In this document: one piece after another, positions 1-7,946 of the stretch
How positions within the stretch are numbered: position 1 is the first letter of the stretch
How the letters are laid out: the number at the start of each line of letters is the position of its first letter
Source: Deltaproteobacteria bacterium
Lineage (GTDB): Bacteria; Desulfobacterota; GWC2-55-46; DRQE01
Length of the DNA: 64,000 bases
Direction of reading: 5' to 3'
Assembly: GCA_015492245.1 (NCBI GenBank)
Contig: WGFM01000021.1
Location: 62,001 to 126,000 of the forward strand
The notes under the pieces: model-generated
What the model saw: only the letters and a program-made list of their open reading frames with translations
Told to the model about the DNA's origin: nothing
Database searches by the model: none
Program-made: the position numbers and the translations under genes

Positions 1-49
1 GGATATAAAGATGACAGGGGAGATGGAAAAAGAAGGCCATAAAGCATAA
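1..49 (+). CDS. 3' end of a gene upstream of narI (partial)
   Basis: Two forward frames are open from the left edge and stop just before the narI ribosome binding site: one ends with TAA at 47-49, the other with TAA at 40-42. Only 13-15 residues are visible, so neither can be identified. In nitrate reductase operons the gene before narI is normally narJ, the molybdenum cofactor insertion chaperone, which would fit, but this is inference from gene order only. Confidence 0.35.
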   Translation, partial: DIKMTGEMEKEGHKA

Positions 50-67
50 ATTAAAGGAGGGTAAGAT

Positions 68-775
68 ATGAACTGGGATTTCATGTTATTCGGCACATTG
101 CCGTATGTGTTCATAACCATAGCGATAGTGGGTACCATATACAGGTACATGGTGAACAGATTCTCCTGGTCGAGTCTTTCCTCGCAGTTCCTCGAGAACA
201 AGGTGCTGTTTTTTGGCTCCTTTCCGTGGCATTTTGGTATAATACTGGTGCTGCTTGGACACATAATAGCCATACTAATACCTGGCACCTTTCTTGCCTG
301 GAATGCCGTGCCGGTAAGACTCTATCTACTTGAACTGAGTGGCCTCATACTTGGACTCCTGGCTCTCATAGGGCTGCTTATGTTCATATACAGAAGGCTT
401 ACAGACAGCAGGGTAAGGGCTGTAACCAGCTCATGGGATGTGTTGATACTTATAATACTTGCGATACAGGTGCTTACAGGGCTTGGCAACGCCCTTCTTT
501 ACAGGTGGGGTAGCAACTGGTATGCTTCATCTGCAGTACCCTGGATATGGTCAGTCATTACACTCAATCCTCAGGTTGAGTACATAGCATCCCTGCCACT
601 TCTTGCAAAGATTCACATCTTTAACGCCCTTATATTTATACTGCTCATACCTTTCTCAAGGCTTGTGCACTTCCTGGCATTCATAGGGCCGCTGAAGTAT
701 CTCACAAGGTCTTACCAGCTTGTCAGGTGGTATACGAGGGCACCAAGGACAGAGGCTATTCGCCAGTATAAATAA
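68..775 (+). CDS. narI: respiratory nitrate reductase gamma subunit (cytochrome b, NarI)
   Basis: A 235-residue integral membrane protein with about five hydrophobic helices, the usual length for NarI (about 225). The four histidines that bind the two b-type hemes are at the expected places: H55 and H65 in the second helix (WHFGIILVLLGH) and H183 and H201 in the last helix (AKIH...RLVHF). NarI takes electrons from quinol and passes them to the NarGH catalytic part on the membrane. The start is supported by the AAAGGAGGG site just upstream, and it follows closely on another gene, so it should be the last gene of a nar operon that lies left of the window. A related NarI-like domain exists in DsrM, but DsrM is longer. 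A hairpin terminator follows. Confidence 0.9.
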   Translation: MNWDFMLFGTLPYVFITIAIVGTIYRYMVNRFSWSSLSSQFLENKVLFFGSFPWHFGIILVLLGHIIAILIPGTFLAWNAVPVRLYLLELSGLILGLLALIGLLMFIYRRLTDSRVRAVTSSWDVLILIILAIQVLTGLGNALLYRWGSNWYASSAVPWIWSVITLNPQVEYIASLPLLAKIHIFNALIFILLIPFSRLVHFLAFIGPLKYLTRSYQLVRWYTRAPRTEAIRQYK

Positions 776-791
776 ACGAAAAAAACAGAGA

Positions 792-848
792 AGTGGGGCC
801 GTCCATCTGTATTTAGTTTCTATGAGGCGGCTCCACTAAATTTTTTTG
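792..848 (+). terminator. rho-independent terminator after narI
   Basis: Ten-base arms AGTGGGGCCG (792-801) and CGGCTCCACT (828-837) pair fully with one G-U wobble, and a run of seven T follows after AAA (841-847). It ends the nar transcript and separates it from the Cys-rich gene. Confidence 0.8.
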
Positions 849-859
849 TTGAACAATCC

Positions 860-887
860 TTGACAAGTGCTCATTTGGGGTTAGAAT
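860..887 (+). promoter_or_regulatory. sigma70-type promoter
   Basis: A perfect -35 box TTGACA (860-865), a 16-base spacer and a -10 box TAGAAT (882-887) lie about 30 bases before the Cys-rich gene. The position directly after a terminator supports it as the start of a new transcript. Confidence 0.65.
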
Positions 888-917
888 CTCTTCAAATACA
901 AGGGGGAGGTGAGCACG

Positions 918-1229
918 ATGCCGAAGGTAAGCGAGTTTGACAGATTTGGTATAGAGAATATGTCAAAGGAGGAATATGAGGAGCGGCAGCGATATGTATT
1001 AAAGAACTGCCTGTGTCCCGGTTGCCCCACATATGTGGAGGGCGACTATCCCTATGGATATTGCTTTCCCCCCATAGGAACGAGCAGGAAGATAATGCAT
1101 GAGAAGGAATGCATCTGCGAGACATGTTCTGTGTACAGTGAGTATGAACTCAACCATACATTCTACTGCACCCGCTGTTCACAGCTGTGCCAGACATATA
1201 AGCAGGAAGTGCCAGCAGGACACGAGTAA
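918..1229 (+). CDS. small Cys-rich protein, DUF2769-like
   Basis: A 103-residue soluble protein with ten cysteines in paired motifs: CLCPGCP, a single Cys in GYCFPP, CICETC, and CTRCSQLC. The order of Cys pairs resembles the uncharacterised DUF2769 family, recalled from memory and not searched. Such spacing suggests a bound metal, either zinc or an iron-sulfur cluster; I cannot tell which. ATG 918 is preferred over GTG 909 because GGGGGAGGTGAG lies at the right distance before it. It has its own sigma70-type promoter. No function is known to me. Confidence 0.6.
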   Translation: MPKVSEFDRFGIENMSKEEYEERQRYVLKNCLCPGCPTYVEGDYPYGYCFPPIGTSRKIMHEKECICETCSVYSEYELNHTFYCTRCSQLCQTYKQEVPAGHE

Positions 1230-1300
1230 AGGCCGCCTTGTGGTATCTCTTGTGCCAGCCAGATGCTTTCTTGTTCCGTCTATTTTGAAACTGACTTCTG

Positions 1301-2182
1301 ATGTCAAATCTCCGGCGGGATAGCGTGGTGAGCATGATTCCACCGATACATACTATAATCATGGTCCTGTTGCTTGTGAGCCTTCCTGTGGTATCAGCAA
1401 CTGCTACCGAGATTCTGGTGCCCCAGCAGTATGGAACCATTGGCCAGGCAATAAAGAATGCCAGAAGTGGAGACAGGATAGTTGTAGGCAAAGGCACATA
1501 CAGGGAGAATATTGTTATAACGACACCTGTGGTGCTTCAGGCCCAAAGTGGTCCACAGGATACGGTGCTCGAGCCCCTTAACCCATCACTGCCTGTCATA
1601 AAGGTTGTGGATACAGAGAAGGTGGGGATAAAGGGGTTTACCATAAAGGGCTCCTCTGTGGCAGGGGTACATCTTCTAAGGACCAAGAGCAGCGAACTGA
1701 GAGATTCCCTCATAGAGGAGAACCTCCACGGTGTGCTCATAGAGTATTCCTCTTACAACATGATCTATGAGAATACCATCACCAGAAATACCGATGGCAT
1801 AAGTATCTACTATTCCAGTAACAACATGGTGGTGGGCAACAGTGTGGACAGAAACAGTGAGAAGGGGATCCTGCTCCTTTCTTCGCATCGCAATGTGATA
1901 AGGAACAACAGCTTCGATGCCAACTGGTGGAATGGCATAACCCTTCTTTCTTCGCACAATAACACGATAATCAACAACAGTGTGGTCCAGAACAGCTACG
2001 CCATAGTGGTTACAGAGTCTGCGGGCAATATCATAAGGGATAACTATACCATGCGACGGCTCTATTTCATCCTGCCTGTTGCACTTGTCTATCTTGGGAT
2101 AATATTCTATCTGGTGGAGAGAAAGATATTCGCCCTTTACTATTCTGACAGGGTAAAGCGTATCTGGAAGTTTAGAGATTAG
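1301..2182 (+). CDS. NosD-like right-handed beta-helix protein with C-terminal membrane anchor
   Basis: A 293-residue exported protein. It has a hydrophobic signal segment (about residues 17-34). Then comes the opening seen in NosD-type proteins (ILVPQQYGTIGQAIKNA..GDRIVVGKGTYRENI), followed by about seven short coil repeats of the N-x-I-x-x-N kind between residues 110 and 245, which build a parallel beta-helix. A membrane helix follows at about 255-272, with a basic tail. In N2O reductase loci NosD has a role in copper-site maturation, but free-standing homologues have no proven role. ATG 1301 gives the signal an Arg-Arg n-region; ATG 1334 is an alternative, and neither has a clear Shine-Dalgarno. 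The next gene follows after 3 bases, so they form a unit. Confidence 0.7.
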   Translation: MSNLRRDSVVSMIPPIHTIIMVLLLVSLPVVSATATEILVPQQYGTIGQAIKNARSGDRIVVGKGTYRENIVITTPVVLQAQSGPQDTVLEPLNPSLPVIKVVDTEKVGIKGFTIKGSSVAGVHLLRTKSSELRDSLIEENLHGVLIEYSSYNMIYENTITRNTDGISIYYSSNNMVVGNSVDRNSEKGILLLSSHRNVIRNNSFDANWWNGITLLSSHNNTIINNSVVQNSYAIVVTESAGNIIRDNYTMRRLYFILPVALVYLGIIFYLVERKIFALYYSDRVKRIWKFRD

Positions 2183-2185
2183 CCT

Positions 2186-2524
2186 ATGTGGATAGTATTT
2201 CTTGCAAGTCTTGGATTTATCTTTGCGGTGGCAAGTTTCATAGGTGGCTTTCGCATGGTAAGAAAGACGGACCATGAGGAAGAGGCGGTGATGCACAAGA
2301 TGAACGGCTACATAACCGTTGGGATATATGTGGTGCTTGCTGTCCTATTCCTCAAGGACAAACACAGCCTCTTTTATGTGAGTCTGTGGGCACTCGGTCT
2401 GGTTGTGCACCTGTTCAAACTCTTTATGGCCCGCAGGGGGCTTGGTGTGAGATATGGTGGATATATCGGTGCAATGTTGATTATAACATGGCTTGTGGTC
2501 ATCTTCAGCCATCTTCCATCATAG
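2186..2524 (+). CDS. small integral membrane protein of unknown function
   Basis: A 112-residue protein with about four hydrophobic segments (roughly residues 2-22, 45-60, 64-82 and 92-109) and a charged stretch between the first two (MVRKTDHEEEAVMHK). I recognise no family. It follows the NosD-like gene after 3 bases and may help anchor or export that protein, which is inference from order. Its stop overlaps the stop region of the convergent minus-strand gene by 6 bases. Confidence 0.6.
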   Translation: MWIVFLASLGFIFAVASFIGGFRMVRKTDHEEEAVMHKMNGYITVGIYVVLAVLFLKDKHSLFYVSLWALGLVVHLFKLFMARRGLGVRYGGYIGAMLIITWLVVIFSHLPS

Positions 2525-3250
2525 ATTGCCGAGTTCATCCACCCCGAACAGGGTTATTCTCGAAAGGTCTCTTCCAGGGAAGAATTCGCGCAGGTGGCTC
2601 AGGACTACATGTTTCGGTGCAAAGCTTGCAAGAACTGTGGTTATGCGCCCCTGGGATACCCTGTTTATGGTATCCAGAAGCTCGAGCTGGTGTTCTTTCT
2701 CCTTTATGTATACCTTCACCTTTGTCTCGAAGACCATCCCCTGTTCCCTCGTCCTGTCCCATAGGGCAACATCCACCTTCTGTCCCTCCTCCTTGGAGCG
2801 TTTTCGCGAGTCCCATTCGTCTATGACCACGAAACATTCACGGCTTATTAACACATCTTTCCTGTTGCCATGGTGTTGGAGCATCTTCCTGTATATGTAG
2901 GACTCAGGGAATATGCTTCGGAATTTTCCTAGCCTGTCCCAGCCCTCGTAGGTCTGGGGAAAGCTGGAATACAGGGCAAACAGGTGGGTGAAAAATTTCA
3001 TGTAGGTCTCGTCCCGCTCGAAGCTCTTTCTTTTTACCCATGCCTTTACCCGTGGTGGAAGATGTCTGGTGGCTTGTATGCTCGAGAGGTCCTCCTCTCT
3101 GTAGCAGAAGCATATTATGGAGGCGTAGTTGTAGAACTCCTCTCCGCTCTTGGAGAGAAGTATGGACAGTATTGCCTGCACATCAGGATCACTTTCTATG
3201 GATTCCATGTATCGAAGTGCTCTTTCGTCTACAGGAAAGCTGACGAACAA
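2519..3250 (-). CDS. uncharacterised protein with a possible PD-(D/E)XK nuclease core
   Basis: A 243-residue soluble protein, not recognised as a whole. The C-terminal half contains D160 (KVDVALWD), then a strand with E175-T-K177 (MVFETKVKV), then a helix containing Q188. This D-x14-E-x-K pattern followed by a helix with Gln is the metal-binding core of many PD-(D/E)XK nucleases; the assignment is by pattern only. The first 130 residues are helical with aromatic patches (YNYASIICFCY, FFTHLFALYSSF). The start is TTG at 3250, with an AGGAGGAGAG site upstream inside the tail of the preceding gene. It is the second gene of a two-gene minus-strand unit. Confidence 0.55.
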   Translation of the reverse strand: MFVSFPVDERALRYMESIESDPDVQAILSILLSKSGEEFYNYASIICFCYREEDLSSIQATRHLPPRVKAWVKRKSFERDETYMKFFTHLFALYSSFPQTYEGWDRLGKFRSIFPESYIYRKMLQHHGNRKDVLISRECFVVIDEWDSRKRSKEEGQKVDVALWDRTREQGMVFETKVKVYIKEKEHQLELLDTINRVSQGRITTVLASFAPKHVVLSHLREFFPGRDLSRITLFGVDELGNL

Positions 3251-3282
3251 GGCAGTTAACTCTCCTCCTGTTGTAGAAGATT

Positions 3283-3903
3283 CTACTCGTCTTCAAGGGA
3301 TTTTCTTGCTGCATCCATGCCGGTCCGTTTGGAGGCAGAAGCTCCATCAGAAGTGGCTGTGTATTCTTCGGAAGACTTGATGAGGGATAGATACTCAAGG
3401 TCCTTCCTGTAGTAATGGGGGAGTGATTCGAGCCAGAGAAGATACTCTGGATCATCTCTGCTGCGGAGCTCTTTGAGCCCGAACAGAAGGTAATCGCCTG
3501 TGTGAGCAAGCTGTGTAACTTCTTCGATGTTTCCGGCCCTTATGCTCTCTACAAAATTCACCAGTTGTGGCAGTATGCGTTTTACAAGTGTGGCGCTGGT
3601 GTTGTCTGTAAGGTGCTCTTTGAGCCTCTTTATTCCTTCTTCCTTAGATAGTTCCCTTGCGTCCTGGGGATGTAGAACCAGCCCCTTTTTTATGAACCTG
3701 TTTATGTGGGTGAGATACTCGAGACAGAAGAGCACACATACAGCCGTTGCCGCAAGATGAGACAGCTCCTTTTCAACATCCTCATCATCTATATGCCATA
3801 GAGTGGAGATACGATTATAGACGAGCTCTGAAAGGCTGTGGACAAACCTCTCTTCCAGTATGGACTCAAGAGAGTCTATTGCTTCTTCGTTGAAGTCATT
3901 CAT
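3283..3903 (-). CDS. uncharacterised helical protein
   Basis: A 206-residue, acidic, apparently all-helical soluble protein with a cluster of hydrophobic and Cys residues at about 57-68 (AATAVCVLFCLEYL) and no motif I recognise. The start is taken as ATG 3903 because GGAGGGAGGTCT sits directly before it; a longer reading frame upstream to 3993 has no such site. It precedes the possible nuclease gene by 32 bases, and that gene's ribosome binding site lies next to its stop, so the two are probably co-transcribed leftward from the intergenic region before 4067. Confidence 0.5.
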   Translation of the reverse strand: MNDFNEEAIDSLESILEERFVHSLSELVYNRISTLWHIDDEDVEKELSHLAATAVCVLFCLEYLTHINRFIKKGLVLHPQDARELSKEEGIKRLKEHLTDNTSATLVKRILPQLVNFVESIRAGNIEEVTQLAHTGDYLLFGLKELRSRDDPEYLLWLESLPHYYRKDLEYLSLIKSSEEYTATSDGASASKRTGMDAARKSLEDE

Positions 3904-3986
3904 AGACCTCCCTCCAGGATAATCATATTCTCTGCAATATGTCCTGTCAAGGGATTTCTTCCATCCACCACAAAGAAAAAACTCGA

Positions 3987-4025
3987 TTGACAATATTTTG
4001 ACAATAGTGTAATTTAAGATAGGAA
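3987..4025 (+). promoter_or_regulatory. possible sigma70-type promoter(s) for the NtrC-family regulator
   Basis: Two overlapping TTGACA boxes (3987-3992 and 3998-4003) are followed at 17 and 16 bases by TAATTT (4010-4015) and TAGGAA (4020-4025). Either could drive the regulator at 4067. No sigma54 or sigma28 motif is visible here, so this regulator may be transcribed independently of the flagellar cascade it could help start. Confidence 0.4.
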
Positions 4026-4066
4026 TATTACCGTTACCACTATACTACACATTAGAGCCTTACAGC

Positions 4067-5440
4067 ATGAGAAAGATTCTTGTAATAGAAGATGAAGAGT
4101 CTATAAGAGAATACATCACGGAGCTTCTCTCGGGGGAGGGCTACAGGGTCTTTGCAGCAGATGGTGGACAGGATACCGGTGATGTTCTCTCCAGATTCTC
4201 TCCCCACATTGTGATAACAGATCTGAGGCTTCCTGATAAAAGTGGTATAGATGTGGTAAAGACTGTGAAGAAGCTGAACCAGGAGGCCGTGTGCATAGTC
4301 ATAACAGCTTATGCCACCGTGGAGAGTGCGGTGGAGGCCATGAAGGCAGGGGCATTCACATATCTTAAAAAACCATTCTCCAAGGAGGAACTCTTACTCG
4401 CCCTCAAAGAGGCAGAGTGTGTATATGGACTTAAGCGAGAAAACACCCTCTTAAGGCAAAAACTTCAGAGAAGATATGAAGAAACCATACTGGGTTCAAG
4501 CTCTACCATCGAGAGGGTAAGGTGGCTCATAAGAAAGGTTGCAGACAGTGATTCCACGGTGCTCATACTGGGCGAGAGCGGAACGGGCAAGGAACTGGTT
4601 GCAAGGGCACTGCATAATCTCAGCTCAAGATACAATAAGCCCTTTGTGCCCATAAACTCTGGTGCCATACCGGAGAACCTCCTGGAGAGCGAACTGTTTG
4701 GATACGAAAAGGGTGCTTTTACAAACGCCATTGCCACGAAGATTGGCAAGCTCGAGGCAGCAGATGGTGGCACAGTCTTCTTTGACGAAATAGGCGACAT
4801 GAGCCCAGCCCTTCAGGTGAAGGTCCTAAGGGTTCTTCAGGAGCGGGAATTCGAGCGGATAGGTGGAAGAAGGAGCATAAAGGTGGACATAAGGGTTATT
4901 GCAGCAACAAACAGAAACCTCGAGGACATGGTAATAAACAAGAGCTTCAGGGAAGACCTCTATTACAGGTTGAATGTCATCCCCATACAGCTTCCACCAC
5001 TCAGAGACAGGAAGGAAGACATACCAGTGCTGGTGGCACACTTCATGGACACCATATCGAGACAGAAAAGACGCAACATAACCGGGATAGAACCAGAGGC
5101 ATTGAAGCTCCTTACAGGCTATCACTGGCCAGGCAATGTGAGAGAACTGGAGAACCTTATGGAAAGGGTTATAATACTCAAAGGAGAGGGAGAGATAACC
5201 ATACGGGACATCGAGGACTCCCTACATGTGAAAAGGCTCCAGCAGGAGCCATCCCAGGACACAATGGAGCTACCACCAGAAGGAGTGGACTTCAATACCG
5301 AGGTCCATGAGTTCGAAAAAAAGCTGATACTTACAGCACTAAAAAAGAACAACTGGATCAAGAAAAAGGCAGCAGACTATCTGAGCCTTAACAGAACCAC
5401 CCTCATAGAAAAGATGAAGAGGATGGGGCTTATAAGTTAG
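4067..5440 (+). CDS. sigma54-dependent NtrC-family response regulator (orphan)
   Basis: A 457-residue three-domain activator. It has a receiver (residues 1-120, phosphorylation site D52 in VITDLRLP, K in LKKPF). It has an AAA+ ATPase (about 140-370; Walker A GESGTGKE, Walker B VFFDEIGD). A Fis-type helix-turn-helix sits at the C-terminus (KKKAADYLSLNRTTLIEKMKRM). The loop that touches sigma54, normally GAFTGA, reads GAFTNA at residues 216-221. No histidine kinase lies next to it; the kinase at 7.9 kb is linked to a different regulator. It stands before the flagellar genes, in the place where master activators such as FlrA/FleQ often lie, but a complete receiver makes it NtrC-like. The start has no clear Shine-Dalgarno. 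Confidence 0.9.
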   Translation: MRKILVIEDEESIREYITELLSGEGYRVFAADGGQDTGDVLSRFSPHIVITDLRLPDKSGIDVVKTVKKLNQEAVCIVITAYATVESAVEAMKAGAFTYLKKPFSKEELLLALKEAECVYGLKRENTLLRQKLQRRYEETILGSSSTIERVRWLIRKVADSDSTVLILGESGTGKELVARALHNLSSRYNKPFVPINSGAIPENLLESELFGYEKGAFTNAIATKIGKLEAADGGTVFFDEIGDMSPALQVKVLRVLQEREFERIGGRRSIKVDIRVIAATNRNLEDMVINKSFREDLYYRLNVIPIQLPPLRDRKEDIPVLVAHFMDTISRQKRRNITGIEPEALKLLTGYHWPGNVRELENLMERVIILKGEGEITIRDIEDSLHVKRLQQEPSQDTMELPPEGVDFNTEVHEFEKKLILTALKKNNWIKKKAADYLSLNRTTLIEKMKRMGLIS

Positions 5441-5567
5441 GTCATTTAATTGACGCCTTCTGTGTCCATAATCCCGTCATGAATAATACACAAAAATCCT
5501 CACCGTATTGTTCTAACCAGCTGTTTTTCCACTGATAATCACTCCTCTTGCAGCAGGCCAACATCTG

Positions 5568-5583
5568 TGGCACATATATTGCA
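5568..5583 (+). promoter_or_regulatory. sigma54 promoter (-24/-12) of the AMIN/TPR-kinase-regulator operon
   Basis: TGGCAC-N5-TTGCA with exactly ten bases between GG and GC, a perfect match to the sigma54 consensus. The start of transcription is expected near 5594, only about 7 bases before the first start codon. Confidence 0.85.
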
Positions 5584-5600
5584 ACATAATATTGTGCAAG

Positions 5601-7946
5601 ATGTCATGGTTTCGAATCCTTTTCATATTTGCCTTTACGGCCTTACCTCCTGCAACTCTTCATGCAGCAGGGCTTGTGGACATAAGGGCAGGTGGGCATG
5701 GAGAGAGAGAGAGGATTGTAGTGGAGCTGACCCAGAGGGCAGAGTTTCGTGTAGAGGAGAGGGAAGGCGGGCTTGTTGTATCGATAAAAGGGGTTGCCTT
5801 TGATGGATATACGAGGAAGTTGCCCGAGGGTGCCCTCTTCAGGGTGGAGGGGATGGAGGGTGATGCAGGAGGGGTCAGAATAAAGATAGGGTTCAGGGCA
5901 GATGTAGAACTGAAAGAGGGCTTCATGGACGAGCCATTCAGGATAGTGATAGACCTTTTAAAGAAGAGAGGGGAAGAGAAGACCATGAGAGACGAGAGCA
6001 CGGAAACAGGGGAGGACAATAAGGGGGTGGCGGAACAGACTTCCACAGAGGGTTTTCTGCGAGAGCCGGTGAGCATGGATTATGTGCCACAACTTGAGTC
6101 TGGAACGAAGATGACCACTGGAAAGGACAGGGGGGTAGAGTTCAATGACGGCTGGAGGTGGATATACAGAAAGAAGGTGCACAAAAGGGTTGTCCTTTCA
6201 GAGGACATGGCTGTGGAGCTTAAGGGACTTGCAGGTGGAATGGTTGACGAGAAGGGACTCAAAGAGTTTGAGGCAGCCCTTGTTGGTACAGGCATTGCGG
6301 AAGGGCTCGGGGAGTTGAAGAAAAGATACAGCACCACCACGGCAGCACTTGTAAGGTTTGTGCAGGCCTACATCTACGAGAGAAAGGGCTTCTATCCCGA
6401 GGCCATTGCACACTACAGGATGGCAGTGGAGGAGGCTGTTGCGCAGGAAAACGACACACTTCTGAGGGAGGCGCTCTTCAGAGAGGGGCTTGCAAGCTTC
6501 CTTCAGACAAAGTTTTCAGACTCCATAGGACCCCTTAAAAGGGCTTATGGCATGGGACACCTGAAGGCAGGGGGGTATCTTGCCAGTGTGTATCTTATAA
6601 GGGGGGAGGCTGGTAGGGCATGGAGGATATTCTCTAAACTCCAGGGGATAGGACATTCTCTAACCATCCTGGGCATAGCAGATCTCAGCATGGGAGCAGG
6701 CAGATACAGGCATGCCCGCCTGCTGTATGGAAGGCTTTTCAATAAATATTCAGAAAGTGAAGAGATTGGTGCCTTTCTCATGCTTCGTATGGCAGATGCC
6801 TACCGTGCAGAAGGCAACATGGCCCAGGCCAGACAACTTTACACCAGGATAAAAGATGGATTCAAGGATGAGGCAATGGTCATGGGCATGCTTGGTCTGG
6901 CCGAACTCTTGAGCATCAAGGGGGGGACAGAATCTCTTGCAATGGCCAGGAGTCTCTACAGGGCGGTGATATCCCATGACTATCTGGCCACAGAGTATGC
7001 CTACACGGCCGTTGCAGAGCTGGAGGCTCGGCTCGGCAGTTACCAGCGTGCAATACTATATCTGGAAGAGATGACACAGAGGTATCCCACAGGAGAACAC
7101 CGATACAGGGCCTATGAGCTGAGAGGTTACATAGTTCATAAATGGATAGAGAGTCTCTTCAAGAAGAAGGATTACCACATGATAGCCAGAATATACAGGA
7201 TATATGAAAGAGAGATACCCTTCGGACTCAAGGCACATACATATCTGGCGGCAGGAAGGGCATTCATGGAGCTATCCCTCTACAGAGAGGCCATAGAGGC
7301 GCTAAAGAATGCTGTCAAGATGAGTAAACAGGATATATCACAGGAGGCCCTGGTGCTCATAGGGTTCTCCTACATGAAACTTGATGAGTTGAGCAGGGCA
7401 CAGAGGGTTATAGAGGGCTTCCTTGAGAGCTATCCGGATAGCAGGCTCAAGGACAGGGCCATGAAGGTGCTTGCCATGGTCTATCATGCAAGGGGGGAGG
7501 ATAAGGGGCTTGCTTCCATAACAAGCAGGGACCCCGATGTGCTTTTGCTCAAGGCCTCGAGTCTTTACAGGCTGCACAGATACAGTGAGGCAGAGAGCAT
7601 ACTGGATGAAGTGGCGGTGATCATCTCGAAGAATGGGGGGAAGGAGGAAAGACTCGCCCATATATACATAACCCTGGGAGACATAGCCTTCACAGAAGGC
7701 AGCTACAAGAGGGGTATAGAGCGCTATACAAGGGCAAAGGAGCTGTCTAAATGGCTGTCAGAGGATGATATTGCCTGGATAGACCTGCGCCTTGCCGATG
7801 GATATAAAAGGCTTGGATATTACGAGGCCATGGAGAGCTTCGTCGAAGAGTTGAACAACGGCAGGCGAGAAGACGACATCTTTGAGGAGTTTGTAGACCT
7901 CATACTCGATGACGAGGTAGAAAGATGGAAGGAGACTCTACATTGA
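5601..7946 (+). CDS. exported AMIN-like/TPR repeat protein
   Basis: A 781-residue protein. It has a signal peptide (MSWFRILFIFAFTALPPATLHAA). Residues about 25-122 form a beta-rich, AMIN-like domain (ERIVVELTQ...GGLVVSIKGV...FRIVIDLLKK), a fold that in other proteins binds peptidoglycan or secretin-type partners. A charged linker follows, then from about 230 to the end a long run of tetratricopeptide-type helical hairpins. It should lie in the periplasm. It is the first gene of a sigma54-driven operon with a kinase and an activator (the kinase overlaps its end by 22 bases), so a role in sensing or checking flagellar assembly is an attractive inference, but no such function is known to me. ATG 5601 has no Shine-Dalgarno and almost no leader. 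Confidence 0.8.
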   Translation: MSWFRILFIFAFTALPPATLHAAGLVDIRAGGHGERERIVVELTQRAEFRVEEREGGLVVSIKGVAFDGYTRKLPEGALFRVEGMEGDAGGVRIKIGFRADVELKEGFMDEPFRIVIDLLKKRGEEKTMRDESTETGEDNKGVAEQTSTEGFLREPVSMDYVPQLESGTKMTTGKDRGVEFNDGWRWIYRKKVHKRVVLSEDMAVELKGLAGGMVDEKGLKEFEAALVGTGIAEGLGELKKRYSTTTAALVRFVQAYIYERKGFYPEAIAHYRMAVEEAVAQENDTLLREALFREGLASFLQTKFSDSIGPLKRAYGMGHLKAGGYLASVYLIRGEAGRAWRIFSKLQGIGHSLTILGIADLSMGAGRYRHARLLYGRLFNKYSESEEIGAFLMLRMADAYRAEGNMAQARQLYTRIKDGFKDEAMVMGMLGLAELLSIKGGTESLAMARSLYRAVISHDYLATEYAYTAVAELEARLGSYQRAILYLEEMTQRYPTGEHRYRAYELRGYIVHKWIESLFKKKDYHMIARIYRIYEREIPFGLKAHTYLAAGRAFMELSLYREAIEALKNAVKMSKQDISQEALVLIGFSYMKLDELSRAQRVIEGFLESYPDSRLKDRAMKVLAMVYHARGEDKGLASITSRDPDVLLLKASSLYRLHRYSEAESILDEVAVIISKNGGKEERLAHIYITLGDIAFTEGSYKRGIERYTRAKELSKWLSEDDIAWIDLRLADGYKRLGYYEAMESFVEELNNGRREDDIFEEFVDLILDDEVERWKETLH

